The notes under the pieces were generated by a model. It saw only the letters and a program-made list of their open reading frames with translations, had not been told where the DNA came from and did not search any database. Made by a program: the position numbers and the translations under genes. DNA of 64,000 bases from Paenibacillus rigui (GTDB lineage: Bacteria > Bacillota > Bacilli > Paenibacillales > NBRC-103111): positions 270,433-334,432 of the forward strand of contig NZ_NMQW01000023.1 in the NCBI RefSeq assembly GCF_002234615.1, given 5' to 3'. Position 1 is the stretch's first letter. Each line of letters starts with the position of its first letter. Below are positions 33,913 through 43,634 of this stretch, one piece after another.

Positions 33913-35769
33913 GACATACTCATCGGACATGCTCATGAGCCTCATGATGTAGTTATAATCTTTGCGAAAGGGGGTAAGATCTGTTACAGGCTGGAGCGAA
34001 CGGATAGAAACCGCGGTGCCGTCGTCGAAGCCTTTGCCGGGGACGAATAAAATATCGTCGTTGAAAAAGGAGCCGGTAGGCAGATAGTATCGCATGCCGA
34101 ATGCGTTTTTTTGAATGTTCAACAAATCCTGTCCGAAATGGATGAAGTTTTCGTCATCCAGCGAAATGCCCATCAAGTTGGCCAGCGTCGGCATGATGTC
34201 GAGCTGTCCGCCTACCCGGTCGATCGTCTGCCCCTGCGTTTGACCGGGAATATGGACGATCAGCGGAATGTTGAACCGGGTAATGTATTCGTGATAAGGA
34301 ATCCCCAGCTCTTGGCTCAACACCTTGGTATCGTTATCCTGCGGCTGCAGCCCAAAATGGTCACCGTATGCTATAAGCACAGTGTTGTCCCACAGCCCGG
34401 CTGCCTTCAGCTTTTCAATCAATGTGCCGATCGCATAATCGGTATAGTTGATCGACAGCAGGTAGTCTCCCAGCTGCTTGCCCTCAACGGATGCCGGCAA
34501 GGTCATCTTGCGGCGGTCATCCGGAATTTTGAACGGGTAATGGCTGGACACGGTGATAAACTGGGCATAAAACGGTTTGTTTTGCTTCTGCAGCTCCGTC
34601 AGCTTTTCGACCCCTACGCGGAATAGTTCCTCATCGGACGCCCCGAAGGAGTTGAAATGGTCGTCCGTGTAATTGGGCTTATCGTAGTAGCGTGTGAAGC
34701 CGAGCGCAGGATACAGCTTGTTGCGGTCCCAGAAATGCACCTCGTTCACATGGAACGTGTTAGCTTCATACCCGCGCTCTTCCAGCAGCCTAGGCATGCT
34801 CGGCAATATGCGGTCTCCGTAGCCGGTGGACATCGGTATGGTGCCGGTAGGGTAGATCGATGTATTGGACATGAACTCGGCATCCGAGGTGTTTCCTTGA
34901 CCGACCTGCTGGAATACATGGGGGAAGTAAAAGCTTTCCGAAGCAAGCTTGTTCAGCACAGGCGTTACTTCCTGGTTGTTGTAGTTCAGATGTATCGGGA
35001 AGTTCTGAAAGGCTTCCATTTGCAAAACAATCACATTGCGGCCCTGCTGGGAGCCAAAATAGGCCGGCTTGCCGCTTGTATCCGGCTGAATGCCGTAATT
35101 GAATCTCGTCTGGATGCGGCTGACGGCCAATACCGCCTGCTCGATACTTGTAAATTTGGATTCAGTGTCCTCCTTCATCCCTTTAAAAGCAACAGACATC
35201 TCGTAATTAAGCAGGCCCAGCTGTTCGGCCCGTACCAGCTCATTGGTGATGTTGTTGTCAGAGCGGATGAAATAAACGGAAGCTCCCAGGCTGTTCAGCC
35301 AAAGCACGATCACTACGTACCTTCTAACCGCGCGTTCCTGCATCAGTCTGAAACGGCGAATACCCGGGATCAGCTTCATCACGACAACCAGGATGAAATC
35401 CGCAAAAAACAAAAAGTCCTCCAAATGCAACGATGCCTTCACACTTGACGATATATGAATCAACTGTTTGATCTCAGCGATGGCCGTGTAGGTAACGACA
35501 GAACCGAAATGCTCAAAGTAAAGGGTTGCAGCAAGAAAAATAAGGGAAAGGATGAAATTAAGCCCCCAATAGGCGCCTTTTTTCATCCTTCTCGGGAAGA
35601 CCAGCTCGAACAAGCTTGTCAGCACAAGCACGCTTGCCAAGTCGACCAGCCACCACTTCAAATCGACGGTTTTGAACAAAAACAGTCGAAGCAAGCCCAG
35701 CTTCAACCATAGTAAAAGAGAGAAGATGGCATAGGGGCTTCTCCAAATTTGATTTTTTGTATTTTGCAT
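33889..35769 (-). CDS. ltaS: Lipoteichoic acid synthase-like sulfatase (LtaS family)
   Basis: 626 residues. Five N-terminal membrane helices (about 12-175) are followed by an extracellular sulfatase-fold domain. VIVLQMEAFQNF supplies the metal Glu, GQGNTSDAEFMSNTS the catalytic Thr (about 300), and FITVSSHYPFKIP and IAYGDHFGLQPQDN further metal ligands. The family transfers glycerol phosphate from phosphatidylglycerol to build lipoteichoic acid, or primes it. Monocistronic with its own terminator. Which paralog (LtaS, YfnI, YqgS, YvgJ type) cannot be told. Confidence 0.92.
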   Translation of the reverse strand: MQNTKNQIWRSPYAIFSLLLWLKLGLLRLFLFKTVDLKWWLVDLASVLVLTSLFELVFPRRMKKGAYWGLNFILSLIFLAATLYFEHFGSVVTYTAIAEIKQLIHISSSVKASLHLEDFLFFADFILVVVMKLIPGIRRFRLMQERAVRRYVVIVLWLNSLGASVYFIRSDNNITNELVRAEQLGLLNYEMSVAFKGMKEDTESKFTSIEQAVLAVSRIQTRFNYGIQPDTSGKPAYFGSQQGRNVIVLQMEAFQNFPIHLNYNNQEVTPVLNKLASESFYFPHVFQQVGQGNTSDAEFMSNTSIYPTGTIPMSTGYGDRILPSMPRLLEERGYEANTFHVNEVHFWDRNKLYPALGFTRYYDKPNYTDDHFNSFGASDEELFRVGVEKLTELQKQNKPFYAQFITVSSHYPFKIPDDRRKMTLPASVEGKQLGDYLLSINYTDYAIGTLIEKLKAAGLWDNTVLIAYGDHFGLQPQDNDTKVLSQELGIPYHEYITRFNIPLIVHIPGQTQGQTIDRVGGQLDIMPTLANLMGISLDDENFIHFGQDLLNIQKNAFGMRYYLPTGSFFNDDILFVPGKGFDDGTAVSIRSLQPVTDLTPFRKDYNYIMRLMSMSDEYVKLLPKRE

Positions 35770-36001
35770 TCCTGCAGGGCCTCCAGTAAGGTTTCAATTC
35801 AACCCGTCGCCGACTTATTTTTATCCTCATTCATTGACGTTTTATTGCCGATATAAACCTGGCAGCAAAAGTATGACAGTCCCGTGAAAAATTTGGTTTG
35901 CTCCCCGGGAATATGCTAAAGTAAGAAAAGCTTATGCACCAAATTGCCTATATTCAATATATGTTCGTACCATCGATTCCTTTTGGAGGAGGTTGAACCC
36001 G

Positions 36002-36412
36002 ATGAAGCCGACTTATTTTACGATAAGTGAAGCAAACGCGATGCTGCCTATCGTCAAGCTCGAATTGGAAAAGCTCCAGGCCATCAAGCAGGAGTTTAGA
36101 GAAAAATATGAACAGCTCCGGCAATTAAAGGCGTACCACCGCGAATACGGTGTTGTTTCCGAGGAGGGGGATCCGTATTTTACGCTGGAATGCGAGATGG
36201 ACTTTTTGCAGGTGGAAGGTAATACACTACTACAAAGCTTTGAACTGAAGGGCGTACAGCTGAAGGATCTGGATACCGGTCTGATCGATTTTCCGGCCAT
36301 GATTGACGGGGAGGAAGTGCTGCTCTGCTGGCGCCAGGGCGAGGAACGTGTGGAACATTATCACGGCTTGTACGATGGTTTTGCAGGAAGGAAACGGCTG
36401 AGCGGAGACTGA
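36002..36412 (+). CDS. DUF2203 family protein
   Basis: 136 residues from the ATG at 36002, preceded by GGAGGAGG; the frame opens at a TTG three codons earlier. YFTISEANAMLPIVKLELEKLQAIKQEFREKY is the long helical N-terminus typical of DUF2203, and the C-terminus has DFPAMIDGEEVLLCWRQGEERVEHYHGLYDGFAGR. The function is unknown. It is followed 59 nt later by the copCD fusion, possibly cotranscribed. Confidence 0.85.
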   Translation: MKPTYFTISEANAMLPIVKLELEKLQAIKQEFREKYEQLRQLKAYHREYGVVSEEGDPYFTLECEMDFLQVEGNTLLQSFELKGVQLKDLDTGLIDFPAMIDGEEVLLCWRQGEERVEHYHGLYDGFAGRKRLSGD

Positions 36413-36471
36413 TTTGTTTCCATGCCGTCATCTCCGAGTATTGGGAGCGTCTGTAAGGAGGATTTGTAATC

Positions 36472-38142
36472 ATGGGCTTGCTCATCAGGCCGGAACGGGA
36501 GCACGGGTATTCAATGCGTTGGTTGAAGCTGTCGCTTGCCGTTTTACTGGCCGTACTATGTATGATAACGATACCTCACCAAGTGTCCGCTCATGCGACA
36601 TTGGTAGAGTCGGTGCCCGCAGCCAATGCGGAGCTGGACCAAGCACCCTCTCAGGTGGTGCTGACGTTTAATGAAAGACTGGAAGACGGCGCTTTCTATA
36701 TTCGAGTGCTGGATACCAACAAGAAGCCGGTTACGGCAGCCAAGGCAGAGTTGAACGCAAATCATACGGCATTACAGCTTCATCTGCCCTCATTGGCGAA
36801 GGGCAACTACCTGGTAACCTACCATGTAATTTCGGCCGACGGACATCCAATTGACGGTACGTATTTATTCGCGGTTGGCCAGCCGATCAGCGCTGCTCCT
36901 GTCGATACGTCTGGGGGGGCGAATCACCTTCATTCCAATGGGCTAAGCACAGGCTTAAGCTTTGAGGATGCCGTTCAGTTTATTTCAAGGGTTTTCTATT
37001 ACATGGCCATGCTTGCATTCACAGGCTGGCTGCTCTGGCAGCGGTTGGCTCCGGGTCGAAGTGCCGCCGTCCGAACGTATCTCATGGGCTGGGCTGGACA
37101 GCTGCAGCGCATTTATTTAATCGTATTCATCTTTTTTATGTTTACTCATGTATACGCTTTGATCGGTGACGGCGGAGCGGACGCCCTACAGGCTATTTTT
37201 ACCAGCACGGGTGCGGGTTATATCTGGATAGCCTCATTGCTCCTGTCACTTCTCGGATTCGTGGTTTTGTACCGGAGTCTGTGGATTGATATCCTGTGGG
37301 CGGCGAGCATCTGGCTGACCAAAAGCCTGAACGGTCATGCCTCCGTATTCGAGCCCAAAGCACAGACGATCGTGCTTGACATGCTTCACTTGGCCGCGGC
37401 TGCCCTGTGGGTAGGAGGGCTGGTCATGCTTCTGGTGCTGTGGCGTAAGGACAGGGAGGAGGGACTTGCCTTCTTTCCCCGGTTCTCGGCGACAGCCTTA
37501 TATTCCATCGTCCTGCTGATGGTAACCGGTGTTTTGTCGGTACTGATCTTTTTGCCGAATCTTACATATATTATTGAAACCGAATGGGGACAGCTTCTTC
37601 TTGCCAAAAGCGCACTCGTCCTTCTCGTTGTTGTGACGGGTATGATTCTTCGCAGCATATACCGTAAACGCAGGCTGAAGCAGACGGCGCTTTTTCTTGG
37701 CACAGATGCTGTGCTTGCTGTTCTGATTGTCGGGATCGTCGGGATCTTCACATATTTGACGCCGCTGCCTTCCAATAAGCCGTTAAACTGGCACGTCATG
37801 GGCGAGAAAATTCATATGACCGCCCAAATTACGCCGAATGTTCCCGGAGTGAACGATTTTACGGTGAAGGTGTGGCTTCCTGAGAAGCTGGGCAAACCGA
37901 AGCAGATCCTCATGAAGCTTCAGGATGCCAAGGCTTCTGAGATTGCACCGCTGGAAGTACCGCTCGTCTGGACAGAGGATAAGAGCGGCGTGCCCGAGGA
38001 CTCATACGGCGGCCTTTCCAAATATATGTACACAGCACGCGGCGCCTATCTTCCTTACGCTGGATATTGGAACGTAGAAATTCGCGTGATGGACAGCAAT
38101 GATGATGAGACGGTGTACAATAAGCAAATCCGGCTCTTTTAA
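36472..38142 (+). CDS. CopC-CopD fusion copper protein (YcnJ-like)
   Basis: 556 residues. Signal peptide to about residue 40 (ends HQVSA), so the mature protein starts HATLVESVPAANAELDQAP. That exposed His is the copper ligand of CopC domains, and a second His is in SADGHPIDGTY. About eight membrane helices follow with the CopD core (LHLAAAALWVGGL), then an extracellular beta-rich C-terminus (about 440-556). Related YcnJ imports copper in Bacillus. No copper regulator or ycnK is adjacent. AAGGAGGAT precedes the ATG. Confidence 0.9.
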   Translation: MGLLIRPEREHGYSMRWLKLSLAVLLAVLCMITIPHQVSAHATLVESVPAANAELDQAPSQVVLTFNERLEDGAFYIRVLDTNKKPVTAAKAELNANHTALQLHLPSLAKGNYLVTYHVISADGHPIDGTYLFAVGQPISAAPVDTSGGANHLHSNGLSTGLSFEDAVQFISRVFYYMAMLAFTGWLLWQRLAPGRSAAVRTYLMGWAGQLQRIYLIVFIFFMFTHVYALIGDGGADALQAIFTSTGAGYIWIASLLLSLLGFVVLYRSLWIDILWAASIWLTKSLNGHASVFEPKAQTIVLDMLHLAAAALWVGGLVMLLVLWRKDREEGLAFFPRFSATALYSIVLLMVTGVLSVLIFLPNLTYIIETEWGQLLLAKSALVLLVVVTGMILRSIYRKRRLKQTALFLGTDAVLAVLIVGIVGIFTYLTPLPSNKPLNWHVMGEKIHMTAQITPNVPGVNDFTVKVWLPEKLGKPKQILMKLQDAKASEIAPLEVPLVWTEDKSGVPEDSYGGLSKYMYTARGAYLPYAGYWNVEIRVMDSNDDETVYNKQIRLF

Positions 38143-38147
38143 TAGAA

Positions 38148-38219
38148 ACAAAAAACAAAGCCGCACTTTCCTCGCGCCCTAGGGGTTTAACCTTCGGGAC
38201 GAGAGAGAGTGCGGCTTTG
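38148..38219 (-). terminator. Terminator of the MFS gene, possibly bidirectional
   Basis: CAAAGCCGCACT (38156-38167) pairs with AGTGCGGCTTTG (38208-38219). The T run (TTTTTTGTTTC) is on the minus strand. Confidence 0.8.
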
Positions 38220-38284
38220 CTGTGTAGTGGAGGATATTCTGGAGGCGTGCTTGTTTTGTGAAACAATGTTGCAGCAGCGGAGCC

Positions 38285-39523
38285 TCAGCCTCTGGCTTGC
38301 TGCATGACGCTGGCGGTTTCCGCCTCCGTCTCTTCGGCAGCACGGTAGCTGAAATAGAAGAACAAACGGGTGATGCCGATGACGATGAAGCAGCCCCAGA
38401 TAGGGAGAATCGCGAGAAGAGCGCCGGCCACTAAAGCGCCGATCCCGTTGCCCGCATTCATCACAAGCTGGAAATCCGAGAAATAGGCCATCTCCTTGCG
38501 ATGCTTGGCCGCTTCCTTCATCATGATCGTTTGGGAGGATACTTCATGCACGGCGAGACAAACTCCGACCCAGCCTTGAATGACGAACAGCAGCCAGAAC
38601 GAATGAATGAACCCGTAAGGCAGCACGGCCAGCGCCATGCCGATCACCGCGACACCATATACCTTCATCATGCCGAAACGCTCCATGCAGCGTCTGGCTA
38701 CCGGAAGCAGCAGGGAGGAGACGATGCCGGCAATGACCACGAAATAAGCAATTTGAGAATTGCTCAGCTTCAACACATTGACATGGTAAATGACGAACAG
38801 CGGGGCCACCATTGCAATGCCGACGTTGTTCAAGCCCATCCACCATGTCCGACGGTCACACTCTTGGAGCGGGCGCATCCAGGTGAACCGGATTTTTTTC
38901 TTCTCTTTGGGAGCCAGCTCAGCAATTAACGACATCCCCGCGAAGGTTGCGAAGCAGCCGATCAGCATGGAGATGACATAGTTTTTCGGGAACATCCAGT
39001 TATAGGCATCCAGAAAATAACCGATACCGAAGCTGCCAAAGGTCACGATGATGATTCCGATAATTTTATTATTGCTGAAAATGCGCGGGAATTCGTTGGC
39101 CGGTATCCATTTGCGCATGATCGCGGGCTGCTGCGCTCCCGTCACCATGACGGACACGGCGTTGATGGACCAGAAAAACAGCAGATAAGGGATCGGATTC
39201 GGCAGCAGCACGGAGAATGCCATACAAAGGAAGGCGAATTGACGTATATAGCCGCTCGTAAGAAAAACACCTCTGGTTACCGGGAGCTGTCGTGTAAGAA
39301 ACGCCAACGACAGCGCGCAGAACAGAGGTGGAAGCGAATTCGATAAAGCAATCTCAAAATTGCTTGCGCCCAGACGGGCGATAAGCACCTGCAGGAAAGT
39401 AAAGAAAGTGACGCTTTTCATATTCTGTAACGCGGCATCCAAATAAATTCGGGTCGATAGCTTCATCGGTCTCAAGCCTTCTTTCTCTGGCAGCGGAATC
39501 GGTTCCGGTTTGATTGAGTTCAT
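38285..39523 (-). CDS. Major facilitator superfamily transporter
   Basis: 412 residues with about 12 membrane segments and short charged loops (KEKKKIRFTWMRP between the halves). A cytoplasmic N-terminal tail of about 25 residues precedes the first helix. The family is clear but the substrate is not; no signature of drug or sugar transporters stands out. It is followed leftward by its terminator and upstream by a separate aldo/keto reductase gene on the same strand. Confidence 0.8.
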   Translation of the reverse strand: MNSIKPEPIPLPEKEGLRPMKLSTRIYLDAALQNMKSVTFFTFLQVLIARLGASNFEIALSNSLPPLFCALSLAFLTRQLPVTRGVFLTSGYIRQFAFLCMAFSVLLPNPIPYLLFFWSINAVSVMVTGAQQPAIMRKWIPANEFPRIFSNNKIIGIIIVTFGSFGIGYFLDAYNWMFPKNYVISMLIGCFATFAGMSLIAELAPKEKKKIRFTWMRPLQECDRRTWWMGLNNVGIAMVAPLFVIYHVNVLKLSNSQIAYFVVIAGIVSSLLLPVARRCMERFGMMKVYGVAVIGMALAVLPYGFIHSFWLLFVIQGWVGVCLAVHEVSSQTIMMKEAAKHRKEMAYFSDFQLVMNAGNGIGALVAGALLAILPIWGCFIVIGITRLFFYFSYRAAEETEAETASVMQQARG

Positions 39524-39610
39524 CGATTAGCATATCGCGTTATCGGATGGAATTACATGAACGGTCCTGTGTAAAAACATGGATTATCTTGCTCAAGCTT
39601 CTCCGCCATC

Positions 39611-40531
39611 TTAGTCCTTCCAGCTTTGTTTATGTAAATCGGATACATATTCTGCAGCCGCGGCGTTAGAGATGACTTGCTCCGGGCTCTTGCAGCCGGG
39701 AATGACGGCGGTAACGGCCGGATGCTTCAGGCACCACGCCAATGACCAAGTAGCCATATCCATCCCCTGCGGTACTTCATTCTCGCGGATACGCTGAACC
39801 TCCTCCAGCTTGGCGATGGTCTGCTCCCGGTCGTGGCGCTGACGCACGTCATTATCTCCGAAGACGGCACCCGGCTTATATTTGCCGCTCAAATAACCGC
39901 TGGCAAGCGGTACGCGGGCCAATACGCCAAGATCCTGCTCTTCGCAGGAAGGAAATACGCGCTCTTCGGGTTTACGGTCCAACCGGTTGTACACCACTTG
40001 AATGACCTGGGAGCCCACTTTGCGGGAGGCAGCCGTCTGGTGCAAGTTATCGTTGCTTCCGATTGACGTGCCCAAATGACGGATTTTCCCCGCTTGCACC
40101 TGCTTATCTAATAAAGTCCATAGCTCATCTTGATCGAATGCTTCATCGGAGCCGGAATGAAATTGATACACATCAATATAATCGGTTTGCAAAGACTTCA
40201 GCGATGCATCGAGCTGGTCCAATACTTCCTGTGGGGACCAATGCTGTGTCCGTTCCTGGTGGCCGTGGAAATGGTGACCGAATTTCGTCGCGATAACCCA
40301 ATCCTCCCGGCGCCGGCGAGCCATATAGTTCCCAATCAAGGCTTCCGAAGTATGATCGCCATAGCATTCGGCCGTATCGATGAGATTTATTCCGGAGGCT
40401 TGCGCTTGATCCAGAATAGCATCGGCTTCGTCTTGTGTGAACGCTTTACCCCATTCGCCGCCAAACTGCCACGTACCGACTCCAATGACAGACACCTTCA
40501 CATTCGTGCTTCCCAATCTGCGGTATTTCAT
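39611..40531 (-). CDS. Aldo/keto reductase
   Basis: 306 residues of the (alpha/beta)8 barrel. Catalytic residues are in NLIDTAECYGDHTSE (Asp and Tyr), VIATKFGHHFHG (Lys, about 84) and IDVYQFHSGS (His). The cofactor region AVIPGCKSPEQVISNAAA binds NADPH in relatives. It probably reduces aldehydes; the substrate is unknown. AGGGAGGGAAAAAGC lies before the ATG. Confidence 0.9.
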   Translation of the reverse strand: MKYRRLGSTNVKVSVIGVGTWQFGGEWGKAFTQDEADAILDQAQASGINLIDTAECYGDHTSEALIGNYMARRRREDWVIATKFGHHFHGHQERTQHWSPQEVLDQLDASLKSLQTDYIDVYQFHSGSDEAFDQDELWTLLDKQVQAGKIRHLGTSIGSNDNLHQTAASRKVGSQVIQVVYNRLDRKPEERVFPSCEEQDLGVLARVPLASGYLSGKYKPGAVFGDNDVRQRHDREQTIAKLEEVQRIRENEVPQGMDMATWSLAWCLKHPAVTAVIPGCKSPEQVISNAAAAEYVSDLHKQSWKD

Positions 40532-40687
40532 TGCTTTTTCCCTCCCTGCTATTGGATGAGTTCATGTATTATTGTAACGACTGTGCGGGAGGGAAGTCAA
40601 AGAGACTTGATTCCGGTGCTCATTTGGAATAAAATGTTGCCTGCATATCCAAATTATAATAAAGGCAAGTTAAGGGGGACATCCAAT

Positions 40688-41134
40688 ATGTTGAAAACCA
40701 AGCTGGGGCTTGCGCTCCTCGTTCCGGTGATTGCACTTACGGCCTTGACGGCCTGCACCAAAAACAGCGCCGATGATACCGGTACCCGTCCCGCCGTGCT
40801 CGAAGGTCATTCGGAGCATTGGAAGGTAAAGCTGGAATATAAAGCAAGCGGAAGTACGCTAAAGGAATTTCCGACGATCACTTACTTGGGCAGTGAAAAG
40901 TTAACGGATGCTACCGTGAATGTGGTTCGTAATAACCAAGAGCCTGAAGTCATACCTATTGCTACGGCATCCGAGATGGTAGCTGGTTCTTCCGTCTCTC
41001 TATCTTCCAGTGCACAGATCAAAAACTGGAAAGATACGAAGCAGGTTGAAGTGGAAGGAAACATTGGGGAACGTCATTTTAAAGAATATGTTTATGTTGA
41101 AAATAAATCACCCGCGGCTGCGCCGGCGAAGTAA
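40688..41134 (+). CDS. Small lipoprotein with beta-rich domain
   Basis: 148 residues from the ATG at 40688 (AAGGGGGACATC upstream, -10 TATAAT at 40655-40660). Lipoprotein signal with lipobox LTAC (Cys23). The mature part repeats beta-type segments (HWKVKLEYKASGS, KEFPTITYLGSEKL, KEYVYVENKSP) suggesting one immunoglobulin-like or beta-sandwich domain, with an Ala/Pro tail. The function is unknown. It precedes the signal peptidase gene by 94 nt. Confidence 0.75.
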   Translation: MLKTKLGLALLVPVIALTALTACTKNSADDTGTRPAVLEGHSEHWKVKLEYKASGSTLKEFPTITYLGSEKLTDATVNVVRNNQEPEVIPIATASEMVAGSSVSLSSSAQIKNWKDTKQVEVEGNIGERHFKEYVYVENKSPAAAPAK

Positions 41135-41228
41135 TCGGCCCTTGCTCAAAAATTTATGCTCCTTTAATCTTTCTTCCCGCTTTATCGTGTAAAGTGAAAG
41201 AGAGAACAAAGAGCAAGGAGCTGAAGAG

Positions 41229-41759
41229 ATGCAACGAGTGAAACGGTGGATCAAAGAATGGGTTCCGACCTTGGCAATCGCTGCGATTGTCAGCTTTACT
41301 TTTAACACCTATGTCGCGCAGGGCATGACGGTGCCGACCGGGTCGATGCTGCCGACCATTCAATTGGATGATAAAATATTAGTGGAAAAAATGGTCGAGC
41401 TGACCGATTTTCAGTTCGGTGATGTCGTTGTGTTTTATCCTCCGCTGGAGGGGCATGAGAATGAGCGCTTCGTGAAGCGTCTGATCGGTCTCCCGGGAGA
41501 TACGATCGAAGTGAAGGACGGCGTGCTGATCCGCAATGGACAGAAGGTAGACGAGCCTTACCTGAACGAGAAAATGACCTACACCTACGGCCCTGTAACC
41601 GTTCCGGCGGACCATTATTTTTTCCTGGGGGATAACCGGAACGACAGCGAGGACTCGCATTTGTGGCCAAGCACCCCGTTTGTGGCGAAGGACAAGCTTG
41701 TCGGCAAAGTGATGTTTCGCTATTTCCCGTTCGATCATATCGGCGGATTAGATAAGTAG
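41229..41759 (+). CDS. sipS: Signal peptidase I
   Basis: 176 residues, the short Gram-positive type. One N-terminal membrane anchor (about 12-30); catalytic Ser in TGSMLPTI (about 38) and Lys in RFVKRLIGLPGD (about 79); box E is YFFLGDNRNDSEDS. It removes signal peptides of secreted proteins at the outer face of the membrane. AGCAAGGAGCTG lies before the ATG. Genomes of this group usually carry several paralogs. Confidence 0.95.
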   Translation: MQRVKRWIKEWVPTLAIAAIVSFTFNTYVAQGMTVPTGSMLPTIQLDDKILVEKMVELTDFQFGDVVVFYPPLEGHENERFVKRLIGLPGDTIEVKDGVLIRNGQKVDEPYLNEKMTYTYGPVTVPADHYFFLGDNRNDSEDSHLWPSTPFVAKDKLVGKVMFRYFPFDHIGGLDK

Positions 41760-41860
41760 ATGGTTGTACCCGATAACATGAAATGGCCTAGGCATAAATA
41801 GGAGTGGTTCACCCCTTGAGCTTGTAAAAGCTAGCTGGCGGTAAACCAGGGAAACAGCAG

Positions 41861-41887
41861 CGCAGCCAAAACAAGGTTGCGTTTTTT
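41861..41887 (+). terminator. Intrinsic terminator after signal peptidase
   Basis: CGCAGCC pairs with GGTTGCG around AAAACAA, followed by TTTTTT. Confidence 0.8.
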
Positions 41888-41905
41888 GCATGGGGAGGGA
41901 AGGCT

Positions 41906-42394
41906 GTGCCGCTGATACGTACGGAGTTCATCATTCAAGCCCCGGTTGACCGGTGCTTTGATTTGGCGAGGAGCATAGATATTCATGCAGCGTCTGCCTC
42001 GCAGACAAGAGAAAGAGCGATAGCCGGGCGAACGACCGGGCTGATTGAGCTGGGAGAGACGGTAACGTGGGAAGCGGTTCATTTTGGCATCAGGCAGAGA
42101 CTGACGGCGCGAATTGCGGAGCTGGAGCGGCCCTACTATTTTGTAGACGAGATGGTTCACGGTGCTTTCAAAAGATTCCGGCATACCCATGAGTTTGTGG
42201 CTGTGGCGGAGGGGACGCACATGATCGATACATTCGATTATGAATCTCCATTCGGTTTGCTTGGACGCATAGCAGATGCTTTGTTTCTTGAAAAGTATAT
42301 GAAACGGTTTTTGATCAGGCGTAACGAATACATAAAGAAAATGGCGGAGCATGGTATACTACAAGAGAATCCATCCTCTGGGGAGGGCAGCTGA
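41906..42394 (+). CDS. SRPBCC-type ligand-binding protein
   Basis: 162 residues from GTG 41906 (GGGAGGGAAGG upstream). START/SRPBCC fold: PLIRTEFIIQAPVDRCFDLARSIDIH at the start, GETVTWEAVHFGIRQRLTARIAELERPYYFVDEMVHGAFKRFRHTHEF in the middle, and a long C-terminal helix. Homologs are often labelled cell-division inhibitors by old annotation; the function is unknown. The stop is immediately followed by the ATG of the GNAT gene. Confidence 0.82.
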   Translation: MPLIRTEFIIQAPVDRCFDLARSIDIHAASASQTRERAIAGRTTGLIELGETVTWEAVHFGIRQRLTARIAELERPYYFVDEMVHGAFKRFRHTHEFVAVAEGTHMIDTFDYESPFGLLGRIADALFLEKYMKRFLIRRNEYIKKMAEHGILQENPSSGEGS

Positions 42395-42820
42395 ATGCAT
42401 ATTAGAAGGGCCCGGCAAGCGGATGCGCGGCATATAGCGGAATTATCGAATCAATTGGGCTATGCGGCCACGGAAGAACAAATCGAAGAGCGTCTGATGA
42501 ACCTGCTGTCTGACGAGGTTCACGCTGTGTTTGTGATGGAAGCGGAGGAGGAGGTTGTTGGATGGGCCCACATTCAAGGAAGACACCTGATCGAAAGTGC
42601 TGCTTTCGCTGAGATCGGAGGCTTGGTCGTACATAGCCGCTGTAGAGGGCAAGGGATAGGCAGGATGCTGATGAGAGCCTGCGAGGACTGGGCAAGAGAG
42701 CAGAAGTATGGTGCGGTTCGGGTGCGGTCCGGCGGGCAGCGATTGGATGCGCATCGTTTTTATGAACAAATAGGTTATACCCGGGTCAAATCACAGGAAG
42801 TGTTCGACCTGCACTTGTAA
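42395..42820 (+). CDS. GNAT family N-acetyltransferase
   Basis: 141 residues. The acetyl-CoA loop is VVHSRCRGQGIGRMLMRACEDWA (about 75-97), with typical N-terminal IRRARQADARHIAEL and C-terminal AHRFYEQIGYTRV. The substrate is unknown. It abuts the SRPBCC gene with no gap, so the two are translated together. Confidence 0.9.
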   Translation: MHIRRARQADARHIAELSNQLGYAATEEQIEERLMNLLSDEVHAVFVMEAEEEVVGWAHIQGRHLIESAAFAEIGGLVVHSRCRGQGIGRMLMRACEDWAREQKYGAVRVRSGGQRLDAHRFYEQIGYTRVKSQEVFDLHL

Positions 42821-42857
42821 TTGAATTGAGATTTTATATAGAAGGGATTTACGCGGC

Positions 42858-43598
42858 TTGCCACCACATCTGCAAAATTATATCAACTACATCCTCTCTC
42901 TGCCGCCAGGCCCTTTAACCAAGAAGGAGCTGCTGGTGCCCGAGCTTCTGATCGAGGAGCAGGGCGATCTGGGAATCTACTATGCCCCCATGGATTATAT
43001 CAATAACCAAGCCAAGCTGATGATCATCGGGATCACGCCCGGGTTTACGCAGATGGAAATCGGGGTTCGTCAAGCGAGACAAGACTTGCTGGACGGGGTT
43101 TCCTTTGCGGATATGGAGAAAAGAGCCAAGAAGTCAGCCAGCTTTGCCGGCTCCATGCGCAGTAATCTGATTGCGATGCTGGATGAATTGGGCTTGCCGG
43201 AGGCGATCGGTCTCCCGTCCAGTGAGGCCTTGTTTGGCGAGTTCAGAGATAGGCTGCATACGACCTCTGTGCTGCGCTATCCTGTTTTTATCAAGGGGGA
43301 GAACTATACCGGACATCAGCCCGACATGTTAAAAAGCCCCATACTGAGCAGGTATGCATCTGAGATGGCGGAAAGGGAGTTGAAGGAAACGAAGGATGCC
43401 TTCATGATCCCGCTCGGTAAATCGGTATCCGATGTGCTGCGAAGCTTCGTTCGCGAGGGTGTGCTGGATGCGGACCGATGCCTGTTCGATTTTCCTCATC
43501 CTTCAGGAGCCAACGGTCATAGAAAATCGCAATTCGAGAAGAACAAGGAAGCCTTCCGGCATCAGCTGGCGCAGTGGGGCGCAGGAAACCAATTGTAG
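42858..43598 (+). CDS. Uracil-DNA-glycosylase-like fold protein
   Basis: 246 residues from TTG 42858 (AGAAGGGATT upstream). LMIIGITPGFTQ resembles the catalytic-water motif of the UDG superfamily (GxxPG), and DFPHPSGANGHRKSQFEKNK resembles its HPS motif. The middle is unlike classical Ung. I cannot name the family with certainty; nucleobase excision or nucleotide binding is possible. It follows the GNAT gene by 37 nt. Confidence 0.55.
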   Translation: MPPHLQNYINYILSLPPGPLTKKELLVPELLIEEQGDLGIYYAPMDYINNQAKLMIIGITPGFTQMEIGVRQARQDLLDGVSFADMEKRAKKSASFAGSMRSNLIAMLDELGLPEAIGLPSSEALFGEFRDRLHTTSVLRYPVFIKGENYTGHQPDMLKSPILSRYASEMAERELKETKDAFMIPLGKSVSDVLRSFVREGVLDADRCLFDFPHPSGANGHRKSQFEKNKEAFRHQLAQWGAGNQL

Positions 43599-43634
43599 TA
43601 GAACAAGAGCATGTACGGCGAAGGAGGCGAGGAT

